Under the pieces are notes generated by a model. That model ran no database searches, was not told the DNA's origin, and saw nothing but the letters and a program-made list of their open reading frames with translations. A stretch of DNA of 64,000 bases, from positions 18,419,307-18,483,306 of the forward strand of contig CM032662.1 of the NCBI GenBank assembly GCA_019095985.1. Direction: 5' to 3'. Origin of the DNA: Streblospio benedicti. Taxonomy: Eukaryota; Annelida; Polychaeta; Spionida; Spionidae. A program made the position numbers and the translations under genes. Shown piece after piece: positions 41,547-54,100 of this stretch (position 1 is the stretch's first letter; every line of letters starts with the position of its first letter).

Positions 41547-41829
41547 TAAAGCTGCTAAATGAAGCAACCATACGACTTATTTCATTTCACTTATAATCAA
41601 ATGAAATTATAATAAGCGTATTTACAGAGACATAAGATGGGTAGATCAAAAACTTTAACAAACAAGTGTTCTGCCTGAATAGTCTGAATAGAATGATGTC
41701 ACACTGACAATTTCAAAAAACAAACCAAAATACGTGATTGTTTACCGCGGACAACCCGCATTATATTCCGCACATCTCCGCTGCACACTGATATGACAAA
41801 AGACCATGTTATCCCAGATACACGCAGGC

Positions 41830-42148
41830 TGCAGCCCGCATCCCATAGATCTCTGAGGCGGCGGCGGTGTCGTGATGAATGATTGACAGGCTCTGCGCAG
41901 TGCTTCATTTGCGGAGAGGCTCTAGTCTAAACTTTGGGAGTTCGGGTCAACGAATTCTGATCAGTGCAGTATTGGAAGGAAAGTCACTTGAGTGTACGAG
42001 AGTAAACCCGACGTTTGTTTGTTTTAGCGAAATTTGATCATGGATTTTCAAGATTATGATTTAAATAACATAGGATATTGGTCTGGGTATTGTCAATAGA
42101 TGTGTGGATTATGACGATTGTATAGACAGTATATGACAGTGTCAACAG
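41830..42148 (+). promoter_or_regulatory. Candidate promoter and 5' untranslated exon for the CARD kinase
   Basis: A locally GC-richer patch (ggcggcggcggtgtcg, 41856-41871) is followed by about 250 bases ending in gtgtcaacag|gtgaga near 42148, a good splice donor. The kinase start-codon exon at 51106 begins with a splice acceptor only 14 nt before the ATG, so at least one upstream untranslated exon must exist. This is the best-looking candidate, about 9 kb away. The link is inference. Confidence 0.3.
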
Positions 42149-45100
42149 GTGAGAGACTATATCTGCATATTGGAAATACCGATCGACAGCAGTGCACTGT
42201 TGTTAATTGAGATGACAGTAGGGGGATCAGTTTGACTTATGAAAGCCATCATATTTCAGGGCCTCATCTTAAATTAAATCTCTTATGAGTGTTGACAAGT
42301 TACATAAACCATAAAGCAAAAAAGGTGGACTTCTTTCTGTTCAATATGTGTCAAATACCAAGTTGTCAAACAAAACCTAACAAACTTCTGCAGAGTTTAG
42401 AGGATATTGTAACCTGAAGAATTCTTATCCTGTATGCTACTGGATTAGGAAGCAATATGAGCATAATATTTGGAGGAAAACTTTCTAACTTTCTCAAAAG
42501 TTTTCTTAGTAGAGCAATCTCTGATCAAATGTTTATTTGTATCTGTCAAAAGTCCTAAAGTGATCGTGATATGCCAAGGGATAGCTTGAAAAGTCAGCCT
42601 GCTGTTTCTAAAGTATTGTCTGACATAATGATTAATGCCTCAGATTTATGGCTATCAATACTACAGACTTGACCATTATACATGCCTGGTTTGGTGAAAT
42701 TTGGTTGCTTGGTTACATTTCACAATTTTGGTGAATGCCCCTGTTTTTGTCTTGTCCTTGGAGGTTTATGGTTGATGTCTTTTAGTTTTATACCTATTTA
42801 AAGTTTTAAAGATCTAACACTGACACCTGGAAATGCTTTTCTTTGTAGTTAATTAATTAACATGTGAAAATGTAATAGATATGAATTGTTATCAGCCCCA
42901 CCTAGTCCCTTACAGTATATAATAATGTATCCCAATATGTTGTGAAGGTAATATGATTTATGGATAAAAAGCTTACAAAATGAATGTCAAATTGAAAACT
43001 TAAAAACTTTGCATGCAGTGGCAGTTTTTTTTAATTTACGCACATATTTTGCATGACTAATATCCTCCTCAGAAAGTAACATCAGTTATACAGCCTTCAA
43101 TGATTGCGTATTACAGTACATCAGAAGATCTTTATCTTTCCATTTCAGAGTAGTGTGTTGTAAAATATAAATGGGGCAAGTATTGACAGTTTGCATTTCC
43201 TAAGGTATTTGGTTATTAATAAAAAGGTTTCTACCTCCATTTGAATGCTCTAAAGCTGTATGTAAAGGGCAGGCAATGCAAAAGTTCCTTTTTGGCTATC
43301 AAAAACTATATAGATAAGGAGATGATATCGGAGCAAAATAATTGGGACATAAAATGTACGTTGAAATTACATGTTCAGAACTTCATTACTCTATTAGTGT
43401 CAAGATTCCTGTTATTAGTAATGAGGTTGAATGTTGAGCAAATGCACTCTTTAGCACATGCACAGCAAGAAATTATGTTGTGGTATGTTAAACAGACAGA
43501 TTATGACTCTGGTGATTGGAACACAAATTATATGATCTTATATGATTTCTGGTCGGGAGCAACAAAATAAGTCATAGAGCACTAAACAGTCCCTTGTGCT
43601 TCATGTTATGATCCCCGTGATAGCTAAACGGTATTCCCTAGACCTAGATTGTTATGCCATTAGATGTCCATTTTTTGGCAGTCAATATGTTTTAGATTTT
43701 TCCTTTGAAATAATATGTCACTGTAGAACAATATAATTGTTTTGAATTCCGCACATTAGAGATCATTAGATCGACATGGAAGTAAACAGAACACATTTTG
43801 ATTAATTTGAAATTATTGAAGTCACTGTCCAGCAATAGTTTGATATGAAAGCAAATACTCAAAGACTATACATAGGTTTGAAGAAAAAAAATGCATAGAT
43901 ACTTTTTAATTGAATATGCTTGACTAATATCTCTTTCAAGTTTACTTATAAAAAATGTTTTTACATATAGATTATTGAAAGCAATACAAGGTTATAGATT
44001 GAGAAGTTTTTATGTATTGACTTAATGAAAATCTTTAGCTGAGAGATGTGGTAATACATTGGAAAGTACATGTACATGTGCACAACAGCTCCACAGGCTG
44101 TGTGAAAATGTCAGCTATATTAGATAGGCCTCTTCATGGGGTTATAAAATGAGTGCCATGTCGATAAGTCTTTTAAAGACATTCTGAAAACCCGATAAGT
44201 CACATGTCACTTAATGTGATTGTCGAGTCTGTGTTTTGTCGAGAGATAAGGATTATCAAGTGAGTCATTGACATGTAAAGGGTTAAAAAAAAAAGGCTGA
44301 AATACAGCTGCGTCACCACACCACTTGTAGCTCATGCGGAGGCCTGTATTAGATGGCATATATGTAGTGGCAAATTATGATATTTCACCATAATTATCAT
44401 GGTGATGATTTCCTATCAGTGACCAGTACTGCTATTAGTTTAAATGGCTGTATTCATATTGAAATTTATCTGATGGTCGAACTTCAAAACGATGCAATAG
44501 AAATGTAAATTATGCAAAATTTAGATGCAATGCGTCCTATAAAAAGCAAACAATTGTGATCTGAAAATATTGGTTTTGAGGATAACAAGTATTAGGTGTG
44601 TTTACAATATGGAAGATGAAGGACATTTGTATTTAAGTGATCTTCAATGTGAATTGTTTATTGTTAGAAGAGATCTAATAATGATAATAAAATTTTGACA
44701 TGGAGCAAAGAATTGATATGAAACAAACATGATTCTATCATATTCTCTAGTTAAATGCTAAGATATCAAATGTGCAGAAAAAAAACTAGTAGCAGTTAGC
44801 AAGTAAAGTGAATTTTGAATACAAAGAAAAAATGAAAGGGCAAATTGGTTCGTTGAAATTGTGACAGTATAAATTTTTTAAGTATTGTGTACATTTAGTA
44901 GGTTCCAGTGTGTAACAATTCATTATAAACTGTGTTGTGGGGATTGAAGTCAGCCTTTCGTTATTGTGGATAAATGTACAAACACGTCTTGAACAGGAAT
45001 GCTTTAATCATGTGGCAACTGGTTGCTGTTTATATCATAGTCCATTTGTGATCACAATAAACGGAGAGTTTCACTTGTTGAGGAGAAACACAGATGTATT

Positions 45101-48100
45101 TGGTTTATCTCAGATTTCACTGTCGTCCAAGGTGAACTAGGTAAGAGACATTGCTAGATATAAACAATTTTTAGTGAGCACATCAAAAATTTATGGATAT
45201 TCATATGGTCCCAGAATAAGTTAGATTTTCCTTAGCTAAATGCAAAAAAGTCTTATGTTAGATTTCAAATTGATGTAGAGTTTTACCCATTCAACTTGAA
45301 GTCTGGTGAGTTGAATGTAAATACATGTACATGTATATGGATGCCTTAACCATATTTTCATTTGCCTTCATGATTCTTTATATTATCTTACATCTGACAG
45401 CTTGGAATTCCAGATAATTAATTCATTAGGTATACCCTTCAATTTTGACAAAAACAGACATTGTATATGACTGCAAAGTAGTATTTCAAATTTCTAAACC
45501 GTTTTCAGAATTAATGGAGGTTTGTTTCCTTACATAAACTATCTGTCCTTGTAAAATATTTATAATACAGTTTAAGTGTGAATAAACATTACAAAACATA
45601 CGTTAAGAAAGTATATGAACATCTAGCCACATTTCAGGGACTGCACTTGTCTCAGAAGGTCACTAGTGGATGGAAGTGGAAGCTCAAAATTTGGCTGCAA
45701 AAAAAATCAAATGTACATGGAATACTTGCTTTATCTCCAAAATATTTTTATTTCTCAACAAACAGTTTACATAGGAAACATAGATACATAAACTAGCTTC
45801 CCAAGTTTAACATCGAAGATACTCTGTCACATGTTTTTGTCAGTCTGCAGAATTACTTTCAGTAGAAAAATGTCCAATTTGTAGACTGCCAATGAAATGT
45901 CAAACACTTTCAGATACTACATAAGAATTCTATCCTTCCAAGTTACAGTTCTAGCATTGCTGTCATGGTCAATATTCTCACAAAAAATACTTTTATCGGA
46001 CTGTGCTAGATAGTTACCTGTAAGTATATTCACATTTCACTACCAATTTCACCATCAACCTATATCATACTATGCTAAATAGTTATTTATTCACAATCAA
46101 TTTCATGAATTTGTACCATCAATCTTGTTGAAACTTCTAGCTGTTCTTAGTGTTCTAGATTTGATATTCTGAAATGAAAAGTTTGAAAAGTGTGGTTTAT
46201 CATGTTATTACCTAACACACCAATGTTATAAGGAATTGCAAGACATTCCTGTCAAGTACATTCTCTGAATATATTGTGACAGAAAACTACTCATATTATA
46301 TACCATGGTAACTTTAAATAGGCAAGTTACAAATTCAGTGTGAAAGTACATGTAGGTATTTGTGATTTCGCTTAATTTTGGGGGCTATAAATTGTAAAAA
46401 TTATTGAAAACCAAGTACAACTGTGTAATGATCTTACGGGGTAATAGGAAAATTAAGTCCTGCTTTGTCTTGCTATGCTGCTGTGATGGAGTGAATAGGG
46501 ACTCTCGACCAAAAGGTTGTGTGTATTAGCCTACTGTATTCTATTCCTGATCAGGTCTGGTTGCTGTTGAGCTGTTTCCATACAGGTTGCAAACTTCTCT
46601 GTAGTGCTGGTACAGATGAATTAGAATGTATAGCTACTAGATGCAAATGTTACTGATAAGCTGTTAAAATATTTATATGCACAATTGTTGCAATATGCAT
46701 TATGCTCCCTATAAGCAGTATAATATGACAAGGATGCTAACAATCTGATGTAGAGATGAAGTCATTAAGAATGAGATAGTGTTGAATTGTTGCTAAATAA
46801 ACATATACTGACATGAAAATTACTGCCAAAACATTGACTCATTACTGCGATATTCATTAAGTGTTATGGTGAAATTGAATATTTTATTGAATATTTTATG
46901 AAGCCATTAATTAGAGTTTTCCATTTTGAACTTGCTGCAATTCAGTTCTACAAGTAACTTTTAAAACCTGATTTATTAAATTTTAGAAATAGAAGCACAA
47001 ATGTGGGATAAGGATATCTGCTGCCCACTTACTATGTAATGGTTTAATCATCATTGTTATTACCGGTACTAATATCATGAAAACAAATTGCATATTATTT
47101 GATGATCTAAATGTGATATAATTGTATTATGGTGACGTTTACAGGCATCTCCCCATCACCATATACACATTGCCATTGTTACAACAAATCCTGTTGACAA
47201 TTTAATTATATGTTAATGGATATTAAAACACAAAAGTGATGTTATTTATGTACCATTTAGTCTTCATCTGAGCTTAGTCTTGATTTATCTTTAGTTGTTG
47301 AACAAGATGTTCTTTTAGAATTGGCGTAATTATTTATAATCATTCTTTTTTAGAATGGTTCATCTATAATCGGTACATATAGTTCAAGTGCCTCACATTT
47401 CGTGAATGCTGATATCCCCTTTTGACCACACAGTGTGTGTTCATGTGAAAGTCCCTCACAGAAAAATAATTTATAGCACATTAACTTGCAAGTGTTGAAA
47501 CATCCTTTACATCATGCTTCTGCGGCCTTTGGAACATTGTGGTTTAGAGTACCACACTGTTCTTAAGAATGAATTATTGGTTTCATTGAATTTATTTTAG
47601 ACACCACATCACAACATCTTTCGTTTTAATAGAAGGTTCATGTTAGATTCACCTGAACAAAACATGTTTTGTGAAAGTAACATGCCTTTCTATTCAGCTT
47701 GAGATGTTTAAGTTGCTGCATGAGAACGTTTCTCGCACGTTTGCAAACTATTAGTCTCTAGATTCTATCACGAATGTCATGCAATAGTTTAAATGTATAC
47801 TTTTACATTTTCTACAATTTTTCATGTGTGGTAGGTTAGTTTTTAATACACCAAGCAATCGATCAAAGCAGATGACATTTGGTTTTGAATTGCTGAATCT
47901 TATCAGAGAAGTCTGCATTTTACCATTTCAGTTGAAATGTTTATAAAATCCTTCTTGGTGTATGTATATAATAGCTACCGGTTTTGGCAGTTGGATTTAG
48001 ATGTGTATCTCTAAAGCGGTAAAATGTTTTGAGACTCAACATTGGTGAATGTTAGTTTTTTAAGCGTTGTGTGCATTATTTAGTTGTAAGACGACACACT

Positions 48101-51100
48101 ATTATAATGGTTTCTAATACCATAAAATGCCTTCGCCTGGGTATGTAACTTAGTCTTTGTACTTTTTTAAAGTGACATAGAAAATAGAATATGTCCACTC
48201 GCATGATTCATAGAGTATTACACTCATGTGTTACACTCATGTGTTCAAAGAAAAGGATTTTCAGAATTTATGGGCAATTTATTAACTACAAGAAACGCCA
48301 ACACACATTTCCTGTCCTGACATTGGAGTCAAAAGGCTCTTTTTATGTGTTGGTTTCCCATATTTTTTTCCCATATTTATGTTTTGATACATTGACCCTG
48401 TTCAACTGATGTGCAAATCTAAGTAACATGACAAGTCTTTTGCCACTTTCTTGTATTATACGCTTTGAATATGTTCAGTAACATGAATCTGCATATAAGT
48501 ATATAAGAGTGTACTTACTCCCTCTGTAATGTAGCTCATCAACAAACAACTTGTAACTGACACGCTCTTGATACTATGAAGATATCTTGAGCAAAATATC
48601 GCTGTTAGATCTACTTGTTGTTTTAGGGAAAGTTTCCTTGATTACTGAAGTTTTACAATAGTGGAAGAATTTTAGAAATATAATGATGATAAAAGGGGGA
48701 TTGAAAAAGTGTCCCTATTTGTAAGGTGTCCTTTTTAGTGAGTTGTTCCCATAGCAACGTTTTACTGTACCAATATTTGTCCATAACCTAAAATGCTATA
48801 GAATTGTTGACATTTTTATTGATGCTTTCAAAGTTACAGGTTTGATACTAAAGCTTCTGTCCATTCCTGTGTGATAATAATTGAATTTGGTCACCGTAAA
48901 ATTTGGACGTTGTTTCATGCATGTAAGTCATGTATAAGCAGTAAGTGATACCAGACTACAGAGATTAGGAGCGGGCAAGTTGTGCTAAATTGTTATGTCC
49001 TGGATCAGACTACCGCCATCTGCTAGTGATCACTATGATTACATTTGCTCTTTATATTAGATATTGATTTGTTCTGTGTACAATGTACAATAATAGTATA
49101 AATTATAGTCTGTGTTCTATTTACTGTATATTAGAATAGTAGTTTTCAAGATCATATGTGATAGTTTATCGTCATTATCACATGGTTCTGATGTGGCTGA
49201 CTATGATTGGGAACATGCTAATAGGTCTATGCAGTGACTAAACGGGACATGACAACATAATTGGTTTTGAGCGTTTTTTTTAACATGTTAAAATTGAAGT
49301 AATCCTGTTGAGAATCCTCTTCTATCTAACATGAGAATCACATACACATTTACACTTCTTCAATATTGATAGGTATTAAAGAGTGACTGAGAAACTTAAA
49401 ACATTAGAACTGGTAATAAGGAGACATGCATTCATGGTCGGACTCCATGTAGGGGGCTGTGTCTATCACATACTCCAGAATGTCAAGTTATCGCCAGAAT
49501 GGGCCACTTGATATTGTCAAATGAAACGATCATGGCTTCAGCTATTTTAGTTGTAGAAACATGCTTGCGAAGAGATGGTTAGAAATCAATACTACCTTAG
49601 GATTCTACGTAGTTTCACAAATTATCAGACAAATAAAACTTGCTTTTTCGTCGAATTCTCATAACTGCTCCATATCATATAATGCCATTATTCATCTGGC
49701 ATCAATTGATATAGTACATCTCATATGATTAAATTTTCATTTGCAGAGATTACAAATGTAGCCCAAAGCAAGATGGGTGAATGTAGAAAATTGAGTACAG
49801 TACAACATCCCTTCGGAAAGACTATATCCATAAATAAACTTTTCATGTTTCATGTTTCATGTTAATATTAGTAATTCATAAATAAACTACCACTATATGT
49901 TGAAATGGCTTTAGAGGTTCTGCTCCATATACTAGAAATCTATGTGACATTTTCAAGCTGAAGCACATGTGAACCACAAATGTCCAGAGATATAGAGATA
50001 CCAAGATCTGACCGTGAAGTATCAAGTTCCACTTGACTACATTGAGCAACCCTGCAGGTCATTGCTGGGAATGATTGCATCATTCTCAATTTCTGGTATC
50101 ACAACCATGAGGTTGTGGGTTTAAGTCGCTGTTATGCTATGTGGTCAAGCTGCTATGACAAAGAGATCAACTCAGATATTTTTACCTGACATTTATGCTT
50201 TAGTGAGCACAAATCAAAAATTATAACAGTATACATGTATGATGTATTTATTCCATTACATGTTTTTATGTTATTGAATCAAAACACCAAATAACATATT
50301 TAGAGCCATGCTTTACTGTGCACTTGCACAATAAATGTTCATTTTTCTTAGTCATGAGAAAATGTGTGAAAAAGAGGGAAGAATCAAGTGCGAAAAGCTC
50401 CTGTTCATGTTCAGAAGGGTTGAAAATCTAATTATTTCCAAATTATTAGATGGTTGTGCAGTGCCAGTTCATATTTTATTAGGAGAAACTGTTATTGTTC
50501 ATCACAAAGGAAATGAAAAGAGAAATATTACATTCAAAATATGTGATCCATTGTGCATAAGCATTTAAGCATCATTTCATCAGTGATTCTTCTTTATACA
50601 GCGTCAATGATTCTCATGTATTTCATGACTTCTTAGCTTTAAATAGGTATGTATTGAGGAGTTGTCCTTGATAACTATTGTAAGCACTTTGGATTATTTG
50701 GATTGATGTCAAAATCTTACATGTATGTCAAAAGGTTAAAATCCTATATTTTGGTGTCCTCCTTGTCACCTACTGGTAATCTGAATGCTATCATTGAGAC
50801 CTGACATTCCCATGGTATGTGCTTCTGTTTTGCCTGAAATCTTGGTTATCACCTGAAGTCCTACACGTATTAGCTTTTAGGCTACAACATTGTTTAGTTT
50901 AGATGAAAGCTCACATGTCAACCTCTTCCTTGATCACCTGCTGAACTGTTTGTTCTCATTGCAACTACTGTTTATCATGTATTGATTAGTATAGGAAGAA
51001 GATATTAGTTAAAAATATTATGGTTTGGTCTATGGATTTATTAATCAAATCTACCGGTAATTCTCATCATTGTATCATAATCAAAGTATTATTTACGATT

Positions 51101-51105
51101 TTCAG
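42149..51105. other. Long non-coding stretch, probably first intron of the CARD kinase
   Basis: Nine kilobases of uniformly AT-rich sequence with no frame resembling a known protein. A MITE-like scrap sits at about 48690-48768. A weak tRNA-like B-box word sits near 50105-50130. Ends in the acceptor attttcag at 51105. No RNA gene was recognised. Confidence 0.4.
48690..48768. repeat. Diverged AAGACCACC-type MITE scrap
   Basis: The words gtgtccctatttgtaaggtg then tcctttttagtgag, with a tactgta end, follow the order seen in better copies, but with much divergence. Confidence 0.35.
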
Positions 51106-51119
51106 GTAACTAGACAACC

Positions 51120-54100
51120 ATGCCCATCTTCAAAAAGGCAAGCTCTGACAGCGGTGGCATTGTGCGGTTGTCGGAGGTCAACAGGCGAGCGCTGCGCCGG
51201 AGTCGTATGCCCATCATCAAAGATGTCGATGTTCTGGATATCATGGACACTATGGTGCAGGAGGATGGCTTCAAACCGGAAACTAGAGATAATATTCTCA
51301 GCTATCCTACAAGGGAGCAAAAGATTGGTGTCTTTTTAGATCAACTCGAACTTCGGGGGGATAAAGCATTTATGTTATTCAAAGATTCATTGAGAGAAAA
51401 ATATAAACATTTAGTGTATATCATTGATGACAATATTAATAATATCAATGAAGATGACCAGTCACAGCAAAAGGAGAAACCATCGATATCAGGAGATGCA
51501 GTAAGAAAGTTGCTGGCAAATCGTCAGCGGCGTAAATTAGAATACTCCCATGGCAGTGAAAGTGTGGATGATCTGGACATTGTGTTTGAAGATAAGTTAG
51601 AAGAAAATTACATCGATGCTTATAGTATTCCAATGAGAGGTAAACTTCAGAAGGATAAATGGATTAAATATGATTGCACACCTAAACAGCAAGAATCTTC
51701 ATTTGAAAAAACTTACATGGGTATTACAAAGAGAGACTTATTATTTAAAAAGATTAGCTTTGATGAAATACCATTGGGTGTAAAGAAGCCACTCATCAAA
51801 TGTGACTGCTACATTTTGGATAGAGAAAATAAATACGGTTTGAAACGGACAAACAATTTCTGTCCTCGTAGTGTACAACAAGATAGAAGGCGAGGCTCTG
51901 AAAGAACATTACTAAATCTTCCTCCTGCTCCAGAGCCACCCGTTCCAAAAAGTCCTGGTCATCGTAATGCTAAAGATCCTCTTCCTTTGCAACCGGATCA
52001 ACTGCCGGCAGAAGTTCCTCCTCCCCCGCCTGTTCCTCCAAAACCTGGCCATCTTCCTCCTCTAAACATGACCACCCTATCAACAAATGAAGAAAAGAAG
52101 GAGCGCATTGAACCAGCTTTACCACCACGATCATCATCAACTAAACCAGCTGTGATGACAAAACCAAAGGCTGACATTACAAAAGTCCCAGAATCATCAT
52201 CAAATGTTGAAGATGCATCCCTCAAACAATCAGTTCCACCAGAAGAAAAGGAATCACCATTGGAATATTCTCAGCCAGAGGTGAAGAATGATAAGAAGGA
52301 AGAAGCTGCTATGCCTCAGAAAATACCAAATGGTGATTCTTGTCCTCCAGCTCCTCCAGCCCCACCAAAAAGACAAGTGCCTACTAGCTCTTCTAGCACT
52401 GCTAGACCTAATTCTGGTTCAGCCTCTTCCCCGGAGCCTGCAGCTCCCCCAGTGCCTCCAAGAGTAAATGCACCTCTTAGTCCAGAAACATCTTTAAACA
52501 AACCGCTTCCACCACAAAAGCAGGAGAGCAAAGACAGTGTAGAAACTGATGATCAGAATAATGAGTCATTTGAGGAGTGTGACGAGAGTCTGATGAGTTT
52601 GCAGATCCCAGCACCAGACGACACAGAGGAGGAGAACAGCACAGCAGCGGTAATAGGTGCCAATAACGACACGCAGCCCCCAGATGGAGAGGAAGACTAT
52701 GAAGCAATTGGTAACACCCTAATTAAAATCTACAATAGTTCAATATATATAATAGCTTGGGTTTTATTTAACGACTGTATTCAGTTGTAGCCTATGAATA
52801 AGAATGCAAGATTGAAAGGTTGTTTGATAATCTCTGATGGGAATTCAAGTTAAAATCTATTTCTTTGTATTTAAAAGCATATTCATATACTCATACCATG
52901 CATTGAATAAAATAGATGTTGCTATTTTATTAATTACCTGTGCTTTTAAGAAATGTAACCTGTGTGTTTTCCATCATGAAGACAAAAGTTGTCTAAACTA
53001 GTACAATGTTCACCAATCCATCAAATTGTCATATATTTGAGGTATCACAAGGCCAAGTCAGCTTAAAAATGTCATGATAAAGTTGGAACTCTACAGTAGG
53101 AAATTAATGGGATATTAATCAATCATAGAACCTAGCTATTAAATGGAAGTCCAAAAGAATCCTTGTGATCAAAGTCATCCCATTAAAATGATTAGTAATT
53201 CATTGTGCATTGGGAATTAAGATAGTAGTCTTTCCCTGTGTACTACAATATGTGATTTATCAAGACCACTTGTAAACCCTGAACATTGGGGAAAACTAAA
53301 AAAAATCAATAGAGACTCTGAGGTAGTCTCTACAGGGTTTTGCATTGTGGTGGTTTCTTTATGAAAACTTAAGACAGGTAGAAATGGTCTTATTATACAG
53401 GTGGTCTCTTTGTAGATGTGGTTTTAATTTGAGATTATACTGTAATATAGTTATTATTTAGTGACTAAAGTAGTGATTAAGGACTACTATTGCATCCTAA
53501 TAAGAAGGATAAAAGAGATGCCTTCTTAGCTAATTTTTAAGTTGCTTCAAGATCCATATGATCAGAAGTAAAAAAAGACAATTAATCTTGGCTTATTTCC
53601 CTTTATGTTTCTTGCTGACCAATGTTATTTAGCTAGTATTATGTTTGTCGATCTGCTCGAAAGTTCCAAAATTATGCGTATTTTTGTTATCGTGAGACCA
53701 ACATTCTAATATATGATGCATCTAGATTGAACTACGACTTGCCAAATGTAATTCTATTTCAATTACTTTTGTAGGTCAACCAGAGCCTTCTGTTCCAACA
53801 GTTAACAGCAGCACAAATGTGAAAGCAGGAACTTCACGAGAATGCACCCCAGATGAGGAAGACACTTCAAGGCAGGATGGATTTTCTAAGGCATCTGCAG
53901 ACTCCTTGGATAGCTCATTTACACCTGCGAGTATTGCACTGTCCTCTACAGGAGATTCGGGAGTCGATGCATTACAAAGTAACAGTACTATTACCACAAA
54001 CTGTGTTAAGGAAGAGAAGACTATTCCAGCCAATATGATGGCACCAGTGCTTCCAAAGCAGTGGTCAGATATCCAAGTTCTTGCAAATAATGAATCATCT

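Noticed and set aside
43241-43570. 109-codon plus-strand frame in the long non-coding stretch
   Set aside because: It has no recognisable domain, AT-driven composition and no splice-site support. I treat it as chance.
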